DNA of 64,000 nt from assembly GCF_002270055.1 (NCBI RefSeq), contig NZ_NIBG01000002.1, positions 62,001 through 126,000 of the forward strand. The letters are read 5' to 3'. Below, piece after piece: positions 44,763 through 53,117 of the stretch (positions are counted from its first letter, which is position 1; every line of letters starts with the position of its first letter). The position numbers and the translations under genes are program-made. The notes under the pieces are model-generated. The model did no database searches and was not told the DNA's origin. It was given only the letters and a program-made list of their open reading frames with translations. This DNA comes from Anaeromicrobium sediminis (lineage in GTDB: Bacteria > Bacillota > Clostridia > Peptostreptococcales > Thermotaleaceae).

Positions 44763-45404
44763 TTAAATCATGTCTTTATAAGAAGTGTGCCAATGAATAT
44801 TTTTAAGAATTCTTTCAACACCTTCCTTATCCTTATTCTTAAAGCAATTAAGCATTTCTTTGTGTTCTTTATTAACTTGGGCAAGTACTTTAAAAAGTTT
44901 TTCCTTATCATCACTTAAGTAGGTTTGTCTAATGAAATTAAATCTATAGGAATTTAGAAGTTCTATTAGGGTATTGTTATTACACTTATTAATATATACA
45001 TCATGGAACTCATTTTGAAATTGGGAATAGTCAGAGAAATTGGTGTATTTAATTGAAATATTAATCTTTTCAAGAAGTTCTTCCATTTTTAATATTTCAG
45101 TTTCTGTTAGATTGTCTATTGACAAAGAAGCGGCTAGAGCATCTAAGTTACCAATAATTTGATATATTTCAAGTTTTTTAGTAATATCAAATTCTTTTAC
45201 AATAAAACCCTTTCTAGGTATATATTCAAGTAAATTTTCTGAAGACAATTGAATTAATGCTTCCCTTGCAGGCGTTCTACTAATTTCTAGTTCCCTACAT
45301 ATTTCTGATTCGTTTATTTTTTCTTCGGAAAGCAATTCTCCATTTTGAATTTTCTTTGATATGTATTCATACACATGATCTTTTAAAGATTTATACTTAG
45401 GCAT
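44763..45404 (-). CDS. GntR-family (FadR subgroup) transcriptional regulator
   Basis: 213 residues: winged helix at 5-70 (SLKDHVYEYISKKI, ESEICRELEISRTPAREALI, YIPRKGFIVKEF) and a C-terminal all-helical FCD-type ligand domain with the metal-site pattern FHDVYINKCNN and HKEMLNCFKNKD. It is divergent from the amino-acid dehydrogenase operon with 206 bp between starts; an inverted pair of identical 13-mers there is the likely operator. Probable effector: an amino acid or 2-oxoacid of the pathway. AGGAGAT precedes the ATG. Confidence 0.9.
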   Translation of the reverse strand: MPKYKSLKDHVYEYISKKIQNGELLSEEKINESEICRELEISRTPAREALIQLSSENLLEYIPRKGFIVKEFDITKKLEIYQIIGNLDALAASLSIDNLTETEILKMEELLEKINISIKYTNFSDYSQFQNEFHDVYINKCNNNTLIELLNSYRFNFIRQTYLSDDKEKLFKVLAQVNKEHKEMLNCFKNKDKEGVERILKNIHWHTSYKDMI

Positions 45405-45430
45405 GGCATTTTATCTCCTATCTTTTCAAT

Positions 45431-45556
45431 TTGTATATTATATATTATATATTTTTTAAACTAAATATTACTATTTCATAGTGAAAATCTGGATATTTGT
45501 GGAAAACTTAACGATGTTTTTTGCTTAAATATAGTAATAAAAAATATAATATACAA
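45431..45556. promoter_or_regulatory. Inverted operator pair in the divergent control region
   Basis: TTGTATATTATAT at 45431-45443 and its exact complement ATATAATATACAA at 45544-45556. One lies 27 bp from the regulator start, the other 54 bp from the dehydrogenase start. Arrangement suits autoregulation and looping by the FadR-type protein. Both are AT-rich and could also overlap the -10 boxes. Confidence 0.6.
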
Positions 45557-45610
45557 TATATTTTACTAAGAACATAATTTGATCACATGAAATTTTGAGG
45601 GGGGTAAAAA

Positions 45611-46759
45611 ATGAATAAAAAGCCGTACATAGTAGTTGAATGGAATGACACTGAAAGTTCTGCAAAGGGGTGGTTATGTGCGTACAATTTCGTAAACCAT
45701 TACTGTGGTGGAGGAACAAGGATGCATCCTACAGTTACAAAGGAAGAGGTTGTAAGACTGGCAACAACAATGGGATATAAGTACAAAGCTTGTGAGTCTC
45801 AAACTACTGGCGGATGCAAAGGTGGAATAGCATATGATTATAAAGCACCTGATGCTAAAGATGTTTTAAGAAGATATCTTACTGCAATGGCTCCGTATAT
45901 TAATGCAGGTGTATCAATTGGCGGAGATTTAGGTGTTGATTACGGTGATGTTTTAGAAATATTAGATGATCTTGACATAGGCTTACCTCAAACAAAAGAA
46001 ATGAGAAATGACCCTAAAATTCAAAAATATATACAAAATCATGATGATGCTTGTGATCTTACTTATGATGGATTTAAAATGTACGATATGATAACAGGAT
46101 ATGGCTGTGCCCATTCCCTTGATGAAGCTTGGAAGTTTAGAAATGGTAAGAATGGAGCCCGTGTAGTATTACAAGGCTTTGGCTGTGTTGGTGCAAGTAT
46201 GGCCTATTGTTTAGATGAAATGGGTTACAAAATTGTTGGTATTGCTGATGCTAATTGTCTTGTTACTTGTGAAGATGGCCTTGATGTTAAAAAGTTGGTA
46301 GAAACTAAAAAGCCTAAAGGAGAAATGGATCCTGAATATTTTAAAGATAACTATGTTGTTAGATCAAATACTGAGTGGTTGGATGTGGATTGTGACATTT
46401 TAGTACCTGCTGCCCTTGAAGATGTTATTAACAAAGATAATGCACATAAGGTTAAAGCATCTCTAATTGTTGAAGCGGCAAACATTCCTGTAACAGAAGA
46501 AGCTGATGAAATTCTTGCCAAAAAAGACGTGGATATCTGTGTTGATTTTGTAGCTAACCTTGGTGGAATAAGGATTTATGAAGCGCTAGTATTCGGTATA
46601 ATTGATAAAATTCCTCAAGATATTGTTGATGACACTACATCCATAATACGAAGACAGACTAAATTAATATTTGAAGAGGCTAAAAAACAAGGTAAAACTC
46701 AACGTGAAGTTGCCCGAGAAATCTTTACTCCTGATGTATTTGATACACCAGATATATAA
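45611..46759 (+). CDS. Glu/Leu/Phe/Val dehydrogenase family enzyme
   Basis: 382 residues. The N-terminal dimerisation/catalytic domain has GGGTRMHPTVTKEEV, the substrate lysine in TTGGCKGGIAYD (K70) and GGDLGVDYGDV with the catalytic aspartate (D107); the NAD domain has VVLQGFGCVGASMA and the late VEAANIPV and DFVANLGGI segments. It oxidatively deaminates an amino acid to a 2-oxoacid. It is shorter than hexameric glutamate dehydrogenases (about 420-450) and close in size to leucine dehydrogenases. Followed directly by a 2-oxoacid:ferredoxin oxidoreductase, so its product is consumed there. GAGGGGGG precedes the ATG. Confidence 0.88.
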   Translation: MNKKPYIVVEWNDTESSAKGWLCAYNFVNHYCGGGTRMHPTVTKEEVVRLATTMGYKYKACESQTTGGCKGGIAYDYKAPDAKDVLRRYLTAMAPYINAGVSIGGDLGVDYGDVLEILDDLDIGLPQTKEMRNDPKIQKYIQNHDDACDLTYDGFKMYDMITGYGCAHSLDEAWKFRNGKNGARVVLQGFGCVGASMAYCLDEMGYKIVGIADANCLVTCEDGLDVKKLVETKKPKGEMDPEYFKDNYVVRSNTEWLDVDCDILVPAALEDVINKDNAHKVKASLIVEAANIPVTEEADEILAKKDVDICVDFVANLGGIRIYEALVFGIIDKIPQDIVDDTTSIIRRQTKLIFEEAKKQGKTQREVAREIFTPDVFDTPDI

Positions 46760-46765
46760 GTGAGT

Positions 46766-46832
46766 AGGTTGTTGAATAACTAGGATGACTTTGCTTAAAA
46801 GAGAATCATTAAATATAGTTATTCAACAACCT
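46766..46832 (+). other. Perfect 17-bp inverted repeat between dehydrogenase and ferredoxin subunit genes
   Basis: AGGTTGTTGAATAACTA (46766-46782) and TAGTTATTCAACAACCT (46816-46832), exact complements with a 33-nt loop and no U tract. It starts 7 bp after the stop and ends 25 bp before the next gene. Likely a processing or attenuation hairpin that sets dehydrogenase levels apart from the oxidoreductase. Confidence 0.75.
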
Positions 46833-46856
46833 TTATGTAAATTGTGGAGGTGTAAT

Positions 46857-47066
46857 ATGGAAAAATTAATAGTACATGGGGAAAGTTGTAAAAGTTGTAA
46901 ATATTGTATAAATGCTTGTCCTAAAGAGGCCCTTTCAGTAACAACCCATATAAATGATAAAGGATATGCCACTGTTGCGGTTGATCAAAAAAAGTGTGTC
47001 TGTTGTGGTATATGCTACAATGTTTGTCCAGACTATGTGTTTGAAATTCAGAAAGGCGAGGTGTAG
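46857..47066 (+). CDS. 2-oxoacid:ferredoxin oxidoreductase delta subunit (2x[4Fe-4S])
   Basis: 69 residues with two bacterial ferredoxin motifs, CKSCKYCINACP and CVCCGICYNVCP. It is the electron-wiring subunit (KorD/VorD type). GGAGGTG gives the ATG at 46857; the frame is open upstream through the hairpin without a site. 3-bp gap to the alpha subunit gene. Confidence 0.92.
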   Translation: MEKLIVHGESCKSCKYCINACPKEALSVTTHINDKGYATVAVDQKKCVCCGICYNVCPDYVFEIQKGEV

Positions 47067-47069
47067 TAA

Positions 47070-48128
47070 ATGGGAAAACAGCTTATGAAAGGTAATGAGG
47101 CAATAGCCGAAGCGGCAGTAAGAGCAGGATGTAAATTTTTCGCTGGTTATCCCATCACACCACAAAGTGAAATACTTGAATATCTTTCTTGGAGGCTTCC
47201 TCAAGCAGATGGAGTATTTGTACAAAGTGAATCAGAAATAGCAGGTATTTCAATGGTTTATGGTGCAGCAGCTTCTGGATTTAGAACCATGACAAGTTCA
47301 TCAGGACCAGGATATAGCTTACTTCAAGAAGGGATTTCTTATATTGCGTCTGCTGAACTTCCATGCCTGATTGTGAATGTAATGAGATATGGGTCTGGCC
47401 TTGGGGATATATTTGTAGGCCAGAGTGATTATTGGCAAGCAGTTAAAAATGGTGGCCATGGTGACTATCGTTCTATTGTATATGCACCAGCATCTGTTCA
47501 AGAAACTGCAGAACTTGTTATTTCAGGTTTTGATACAGCAGAAAAATATAGAAATCCAGTTACTATTTTATCAGATGCATCTATCGGTCAGATGATGGAA
47601 CCTGTAGAACTACCAGCAATGAAAGAACATGATCCAGATAAATTTCAATGGTCATTAAAGGGGAAAGGGGACGGAGAATTTAGAAGAGTAACTTCAGTTA
47701 TGTATTTTCAAGAAAATTATGATGATTATATAGCTTCAAAATATAAAAAGATAGAAGAAAATGAACAGCTTTGGGAAGAGTTTCAAACGGAAGATGCGGA
47801 AATTGTTTTAGTGTCATATGGAATATCTTCAAGAATCTGTGAAGAGGCTGTATCAATGGCAAGGAAAGATGGTTTAAAAGTTGGACTTATAAGGCCCATA
47901 TCCTTATATCCATTCCCTGTTAAAGCCTTTGAAAAACTAAATAATGTAAAGTCTTTTATTTCAGTAGAAATGACTGCCCTTGCACAAATGGCAGAAGATG
48001 TTGCTTTAGCATGTAAAATGAAAAATCCAGTTTATTCCCTAGGCGGTGGAATGGTAATCTATGAAGCCTCTGACGTATATGCAAAAATAAATGAAGTAAT
48101 TGAGGGAAATGCAAAGGAGGTATTTTAG
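47070..48128 (+). CDS. vorB: 2-oxoacid:ferredoxin oxidoreductase alpha subunit (VorB/KorA type)
   Basis: 352 residues, matching the size of VorB (3-methyl-2-oxobutanoate dehydrogenase). GNEAIAEAAVRAGCKFFAGYPITPQSE opens it in two parts typical of the family (pyrimidine domain), followed by TSSSGPGYSLLQEGISY, GSGLGDIFVGQSDY and a C-terminal GLIRPISLYPFP domain. With the beta, gamma and delta subunits it converts a 2-oxoacid, CoA and oxidised ferredoxin to acyl-CoA and CO2. Branched-chain 2-oxoacids are the likely substrate by subunit type; this is not proven. Confidence 0.85.
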   Translation: MGKQLMKGNEAIAEAAVRAGCKFFAGYPITPQSEILEYLSWRLPQADGVFVQSESEIAGISMVYGAAASGFRTMTSSSGPGYSLLQEGISYIASAELPCLIVNVMRYGSGLGDIFVGQSDYWQAVKNGGHGDYRSIVYAPASVQETAELVISGFDTAEKYRNPVTILSDASIGQMMEPVELPAMKEHDPDKFQWSLKGKGDGEFRRVTSVMYFQENYDDYIASKYKKIEENEQLWEEFQTEDAEIVLVSYGISSRICEEAVSMARKDGLKVGLIRPISLYPFPVKAFEKLNNVKSFISVEMTALAQMAEDVALACKMKNPVYSLGGGMVIYEASDVYAKINEVIEGNAKEVF

Positions 48129-48131
48129 ATT

Positions 48132-48869
48132 ATGATTAAGAAAAAACCTGCAGCCTGTTTTGTAGATAATAAGTATTGTCCTGGATGCGGACATGGTACT
48201 GTAAACCGTCTTGTTGGAGAAGTTCTTGAAGAAATGGGTGTTGACAAAGATGCTATAGGTGCTATAGCAGTAGGTTGTTCTTCCCTTATGCCTGAAACTT
48301 TTGCTATAGATTGTATTCAAGCACAACATGGTAGAGCAGCAGCTGTTGCTGTTGGCATAAAAAGATGTCGCCCTGATAAAACTGTATTCTCATATCAGGG
48401 TGATGGTGATGCATTAGCTATTGGATTTTCTGAAACCATGTATGCAGCCATAAGAAATGAGAATATTACTGTTATATTCGTGAATAATGGAAACTTTGGT
48501 ATGACGGGAGGCCAAATGGCACCTACCACATTAGAAGGTCAAAAAACAACAACCTCTCCCTATGGACGCGATATAGGCACAACGGGACATCCTCTTAATG
48601 TAATTCAGATGATGGAAAATCTTAATGTTGCATACTTAGCTCGTGGGTCGGTAAGTAATAATAGAAATATTATGAAAACTAAAGAATACATAAGAAATGC
48701 CTTTGAGGCACAACAAAATAATGAGGGATATTCATTCGTAGAAATACTTTCTCCATGTCCAACTAATTGGGGGATGGATCCTCTTAAGGCTATGGAGCAC
48801 ATTGAAAATAATGTTATAAAAACTTACGAGTTAGGTGAATTCGTAAAGAGAGGTGAAAAAAATGCCTAA
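48132..48869 (+). CDS. 2-oxoacid:ferredoxin oxidoreductase beta subunit (TPP-binding)
   Basis: 245 residues: YCPGCGHGTVNRLVGE, the thiamine diphosphate motif GDGDALAIGFSETMYAA...NNGNFGMTGGQ and SVSNNRNIMKTK. Catalyses decarboxylation and acyl transfer to CoA together with the alpha subunit. A 3-bp gap to alpha and 8-bp overlap with gamma show strict cotranslation. AAGGAGG precedes the ATG, inside the end of the alpha gene. Confidence 0.92.
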   Translation: MIKKKPAACFVDNKYCPGCGHGTVNRLVGEVLEEMGVDKDAIGAIAVGCSSLMPETFAIDCIQAQHGRAAAVAVGIKRCRPDKTVFSYQGDGDALAIGFSETMYAAIRNENITVIFVNNGNFGMTGGQMAPTTLEGQKTTTSPYGRDIGTTGHPLNVIQMMENLNVAYLARGSVSNNRNIMKTKEYIRNAFEAQQNNEGYSFVEILSPCPTNWGMDPLKAMEHIENNVIKTYELGEFVKRGEKNA

Positions 48870-49395
48870 TATTATATGTGCAGGTTTTGGTGGTCAAGGG
48901 GTTTTAACAGCTGGGTTAATAATTGCAAAGACAGGTATGAACAATAATAAAAATGTCACATGGATACCATCTTATGGTTCAGAAATGAGAGGTGGTACGG
49001 CCAACTGTAACGTTAAAATATCTGATAGTAAGATATCCAGTCCCTTTGTTAAGGAAATAGATATTCTTGTGGCTATGAACATGCCATCTATTGCAAAGTT
49101 TGAACCCATGTTACGACCAGGAGGCATTATTATCTCTAATAAAAGTATTGTTAAGGATTGGGATTTTAGAAGTGACATTAGAGTTGTAGAGGTTAATGCT
49201 ACAACTATAGCAGATGAAATGGCAAATCCTAAAGGGTCAAATATTGTTATGCTTGGAGCTTTAGCAAAAACAGGTGAATTGTTCGATAAGGATACGATGG
49301 AAAAGGGTATTGAAGAATTTTTTGTTTCAAAGGGTAAAGATAATCCTAAGAATGGAGAATGTTTTATAAAGGGTTTTGAAAGTGTAATAATATAG
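48862..49395 (+). CDS. 2-oxoacid:ferredoxin oxidoreductase gamma subunit
   Basis: 177 residues beginning MPNIICAGFGGQGVLTAGLI, with SYGSEMRGGTANCNVKIS and GSNIVMLGALAKTGELF, all standard for the CoA-binding gamma subunit. GAGAGGTG lies 8 bp upstream of the ATG at 48862. The stop is followed by dispersed repeat copy 7 with no terminator between, so the acyl-CoA synthetase may be read through. Confidence 0.93.
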   Translation: MPNIICAGFGGQGVLTAGLIIAKTGMNNNKNVTWIPSYGSEMRGGTANCNVKISDSKISSPFVKEIDILVAMNMPSIAKFEPMLRPGGIIISNKSIVKDWDFRSDIRVVEVNATTIADEMANPKGSNIVMLGALAKTGELFDKDTMEKGIEEFFVSKGKDNPKNGECFIKGFESVII

Positions 49396-49410
49396 ATTAA
49401 CCATGTCAAA

Positions 49411-49588
49411 TCTAAATGTATGTGAACTTACTTCGGTCATATAAATAAAAACGTTTATAAGGTAAGCCACTATCAGATTATAGAGTGTTCACAATTGTTT
49501 ACAGCTTAGGATGTTCTGTTGTTCCACCTTATAAAAATTTTTCATTCATATTCCCTTGTAAGTAGCTAGAGTTTATTGAGTTTGGAAG
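49411..49588 (+). repeat. Dispersed structured intergenic element, copy 7 (internal deletion)
   Basis: About 178 bp. The outer arms and the GTAAGCCACTATCAGA and TTCACAATTGTTTACAGC boxes are intact, but the arm of the inner hairpin before GTTCAC is missing, and the TTCTGATG box reads TTCTGTTG. It lies inside the amino-acid catabolic gene set, 28 bp before the synthetase start. Confidence 0.85.
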
Positions 49589-49615
49589 AGGTATTTCTAT
49601 AGATGGAGGATGAAG

Positions 49616-51697
49616 ATGGATATAAAAAAATTATTAAGTCCTGATAGGATTGCAGTTATTGGAGCTAGTGAGAAAGATGGTTTTGGTGGGGATACCTGCC
49701 GTAATGTAATTACTTATATGAAGGAAGGTTCATATTATTTTGTTAATCCTAAAAGGGATATGGTTTTAGGGGAAAAATGTTATCATTCTATTGATGAAAT
49801 CCCTGAAAATATAGATCTTGTTGTTCTATGTACTCCAAAGAGTACCGTTGAAGGTTTGATTAAAAAAGCTTCTATTAAAGGTGCAAAGGCAGCAGTTGTA
49901 TACGCAAGTGGGTATTCAGAAGTGGGAACAAAAGAAGGTAAAGAGGCTGAAGAATCACTTATTAACCTTTGTAAAGAACTTGATATTGCCCTTATGGGAC
50001 CTAATTGTGCAGGTTATGTTAATTTCATAAAGGGGGTTTCATCCTTTGCTTTCATATCAGAGGAAAGGGATAGAAAGGGAGCAGTAGGAATCGTTTCACA
50101 AAGTGGCCAACTGATTCTTTCCATGATGGATAATCCCAAAATGAAATTTTCCCATGCCATTTCATCAGGTAACAGCATTGTATGTAAAATGGAAGATTAT
50201 CTAGATTTCCTTGTGGATGATGAAGATACAAAGGTAATAGCCATGTTCCTTGAAGGTGTAAAAGATACAGAACATTTTATTAAAGGACTTAAAAAAGCAG
50301 CTATTAAAGGAAAACCTGTTGTTGTATTAAAAACAGGTCGATCTGAAAAGGGACAGAAAATAGCTGCATCACATACGGGAAGTCTTTCAGGTGCTGATAA
50401 GGTATATGATGCACTCTTTAAGAAATTTGGAGTTATTAGGGTTGATGATTTAGAAGAATTAATGTCAACGGCAATGGCCATGGCAGTACTTAAGAAAATG
50501 CCACAAATACCAAATTTTGCAGCTATGAGTCTATCTGGGGGAGAGACAGGAATATGTGCTGACTTAGGAGAACTACACGGTGTAAAATTTATGGACTTTT
50601 CATGTGAAACATTAGAAAAACTAAATGAACTACTGCCTTCTTATGCCACACCAAATAATCCCCTTGATATGACAGCAACACTTTCCTATGATGTTGAAAA
50701 ATTTGCTATGGCCCTTGAAACAGTTATGTCAGATCCTTCAGTAGGTCTTGTGGCTGTAGGATATACTTTACTTCAGGAAATAGCTGATCCTGCTATCCAT
50801 TACATGGCTAAAAGTATGGAAATAGTCTGTGCTAAACCTGAGTCAAAGCCATTAGTAATGATACCATTTGCAGAAAATACTAGAAATGATGAATATAGAG
50901 AAAAGCTAGCGAAAATAGGTGTGCCTGTTCTTCCAACTTCTAATTACGCTTTCAAAATTCTAAGGAATATTGCAGACTTTGTGTCTTATGATCCATCAAA
51001 ACATGATCTAAAAGTGGAAATCCCTAATGAAATTGAAGGTAGTGGAGGAGTTTTAACTGAGTCTGAAAGCAAGGAGATAGTAGGGAAATATGGAATACCG
51101 TTTCCTAAGTGTGTAGTGGCCAAATCTGAAGAGGAAGCAGTTAAGGCAATTGAAGAAGTAGGATACCCTATTGTGGCTAAAATAGACAGTCCTGATATTC
51201 TTCATAAATCAGATATAGGGTGCGTTAAACTAAATCTTAATAGTGAGACAGAGGTAAGATCAGCATATAATCATATTATTAGGAATGCAAAAGAACATTG
51301 TCCAGATGCTAGAATTTCTGGAGTACAAATAAATAATATGGTAGATAGTGGTATTGAAATGATTATTGGCGTAAATAATGACCCTCAATTTGGACCATGT
51401 ATATTATGCGGTTTAGGTGGTGTATTTGTAGAAGTATTTAAGGACACTGCCATTAGAATTGCTCCTGTTTCTTATGATGAAGCATATGAAATGGTCACAT
51501 CTTTAAAAGGAATAAAGCTATTAGAAGGATACAGAGGAAATAAGCCTGCAGACATAGGTGCATATGTGGAGGCTATAGTAAATGTATCAAGACTTGCTTG
51601 CGAACATAAAGACACAATGAAAGAACTGGATATAAATCCTATTTTTCTATATGAAAAGGGTATTTGTGCAGTGGATGCTTTATTTGTAAAAAAATAA
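49616..51697 (+). CDS. ADP-forming acyl-CoA synthetase (acetate-CoA ligase family)
   Basis: 693 residues, alpha and beta parts fused. CoA-binding Rossmann domain (IAVIGASEKDGFGG, MGPNCAGYVN), succinyl-CoA-synthetase-like domains with the phospho-histidine loop (GIVSQSGQL, ASHTGSLSGADKVYDALF), then an ATP-grasp domain (GYPIVAKIDSPDILHKSDIG, LGGVFVEVFKDTAIR, LDINPIF). It turns acyl-CoA, ADP and Pi into the free acid and ATP, the energy-yielding last step after the oxidoreductase. GGAGG is 6 bp from the ATG at 49616; the in-frame ATG at 49610 abuts the site. Confidence 0.92.
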   Translation: MDIKKLLSPDRIAVIGASEKDGFGGDTCRNVITYMKEGSYYFVNPKRDMVLGEKCYHSIDEIPENIDLVVLCTPKSTVEGLIKKASIKGAKAAVVYASGYSEVGTKEGKEAEESLINLCKELDIALMGPNCAGYVNFIKGVSSFAFISEERDRKGAVGIVSQSGQLILSMMDNPKMKFSHAISSGNSIVCKMEDYLDFLVDDEDTKVIAMFLEGVKDTEHFIKGLKKAAIKGKPVVVLKTGRSEKGQKIAASHTGSLSGADKVYDALFKKFGVIRVDDLEELMSTAMAMAVLKKMPQIPNFAAMSLSGGETGICADLGELHGVKFMDFSCETLEKLNELLPSYATPNNPLDMTATLSYDVEKFAMALETVMSDPSVGLVAVGYTLLQEIADPAIHYMAKSMEIVCAKPESKPLVMIPFAENTRNDEYREKLAKIGVPVLPTSNYAFKILRNIADFVSYDPSKHDLKVEIPNEIEGSGGVLTESESKEIVGKYGIPFPKCVVAKSEEEAVKAIEEVGYPIVAKIDSPDILHKSDIGCVKLNLNSETEVRSAYNHIIRNAKEHCPDARISGVQINNMVDSGIEMIIGVNNDPQFGPCILCGLGGVFVEVFKDTAIRIAPVSYDEAYEMVTSLKGIKLLEGYRGNKPADIGAYVEAIVNVSRLACEHKDTMKELDINPIFLYEKGICAVDALFVKK

Positions 51698-51715
51698 ATT
51701 TTATGGGGGAATAAT

Positions 51716-52960
51716 ATGAGCGATAAAGCAAGAAAATATTTAGCTATTTTTTCATTGTCTATAGCTGGAGGATCCATATACTTAATTCCATTTCTAAAAT
51801 ATGTATTTTATGATTATCAAATTGAAGCCATGGGAATAACCAATCAACAATCGGGTTTACTTTTAACCATGTACGGAATAGGATGTATGTTGCTTTATGT
51901 ACCTGGAGGTATAGTTGCTGATAAATTTTCACCTAAAAAGTGTCTCTTATACTCACTCATAAGTACAACCATATTAACCTTAATATATGGTTTTACTAAT
52001 AACTATACAGTAGCATTAGTAATTTGGCTGTTACTGGCAATAACTACAGCCTTTGTTTTCTGGTCTGCCTTAATGAAGACTCTAAGAATGATTGGTGATG
52101 AAAATGACCAGGGAAGAATTTTCGGTATCTACTATGCAGGTAATGGTATAACAGGTGCAGTAGGTAATGGTATAGCCTTATGGGCAGCTGGTCTTGCAAG
52201 TGATGCCAAAGGAAGTTTATTTAATGTTGTATTAGTTTATGCAATTTGTACTGGAGTTGCAGCAATAATGGTTGCCTTATTTCTAAAAGATGATAAAAAT
52301 GAAAATGTTGAAACTTCAAAAGAAGATAAATTTAAAATGGAAGATGTAGTACAATTACTTAAAAATCCAATTGTATGGATATTTTCCTTAGTAATATTCT
52401 GTGGATACAGTGTATATAGTAGTACTTCATACTTCACACCATATCTTACAAATGTAGTAGGCATTTCGCCTGAGCAATCTGGAGTATATTCAATCATAAG
52501 AACATACCTGTTTATGTTACTTGCTCCTGTTGGCGGATATCTTGCTGATAAAGTATTTAAATCCACAAGTAAATGGTTTATGGTTGCATTTTCAGTTCTT
52601 GCCCTATTGTTTATAGGTGTAATAAATGTTCCAGCAGATGTAAATCCAACCTTCATAAGTATACTTACTCTTCTACCAGGGGCCTTTGGTCTTGCTCTTT
52701 ATGGTGTATTGTTCTCCATAATTACTGAAGCGAAAATACCTGTAAGTGTTACTGCTACGGCAGTTGGTATAGCGTCCATTATAGGTTATTCTCCAGATTT
52801 ATTCATGTCTGCCATGTTTGGTTCTTGGTTGGATAAATACGGTAATGGAGGATATACGTATATTTTCACCTTCCTTATGGGAGTTGGTCTTGTAGGAGCA
52901 ACTGCATCTTACTTAATAAGAAGACGTTGTAGAAATTTGGATAAGGTAGTTAGTGATTAA
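51716..52960 (+). CDS. Major facilitator superfamily transporter
   Basis: 414 residues, about twelve membrane helices with the inter-helix 2-3 motif GGIVADKFSPKKCL and its second-half counterpart GGYLADKVFKSTSKW. The organic-acid/oxalate-formate-like layout fits uptake of the amino acid or export of the acid made by the upstream enzymes, 18 bp away. ATGGGGGAATA gives a GGGGG ribosome site. Followed by a terminator ending the catabolic operon. Confidence 0.88.
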   Translation: MSDKARKYLAIFSLSIAGGSIYLIPFLKYVFYDYQIEAMGITNQQSGLLLTMYGIGCMLLYVPGGIVADKFSPKKCLLYSLISTTILTLIYGFTNNYTVALVIWLLLAITTAFVFWSALMKTLRMIGDENDQGRIFGIYYAGNGITGAVGNGIALWAAGLASDAKGSLFNVVLVYAICTGVAAIMVALFLKDDKNENVETSKEDKFKMEDVVQLLKNPIVWIFSLVIFCGYSVYSSTSYFTPYLTNVVGISPEQSGVYSIIRTYLFMLLAPVGGYLADKVFKSTSKWFMVAFSVLALLFIGVINVPADVNPTFISILTLLPGAFGLALYGVLFSIITEAKIPVSVTATAVGIASIIGYSPDLFMSAMFGSWLDKYGNGGYTYIFTFLMGVGLVGATASYLIRRRCRNLDKVVSD

Positions 52961-52963
52961 AAT

Positions 52964-53004
52964 AAAAAGGGAATTAGTCTTATAAGGCTAGTTCCCTTTT
53001 TAAA
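52964..53004 (+). terminator. Terminator of the amino-acid catabolic operon
   Basis: AAAAAGGGAATTAGTCTT / AAGGCTAGTTCCCTTTTT. Confidence 0.88.
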
Positions 53005-53117
53005 ATTAAATTCATCAATAATTTATACTGAAATATAAATAATTTTCACAAACTAGTTTTAATACTAAAAGTATGCTAAAATCATAATGGAAATTTTTAT
53101 TAGAAAGGCATTTAATT

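Noticed and set aside
45525-45719. Reverse-strand open frame crossing the dehydrogenase start
   Set aside because: Overlaps the divergent control region and the well-supported dehydrogenase N-terminus; no ribosome site and no domain.
48972-49409. Reverse-strand open frame of 145 codons under the gamma subunit gene
   Set aside because: Antisense shadow of a conserved oxidoreductase subunit; no plausible start signal.
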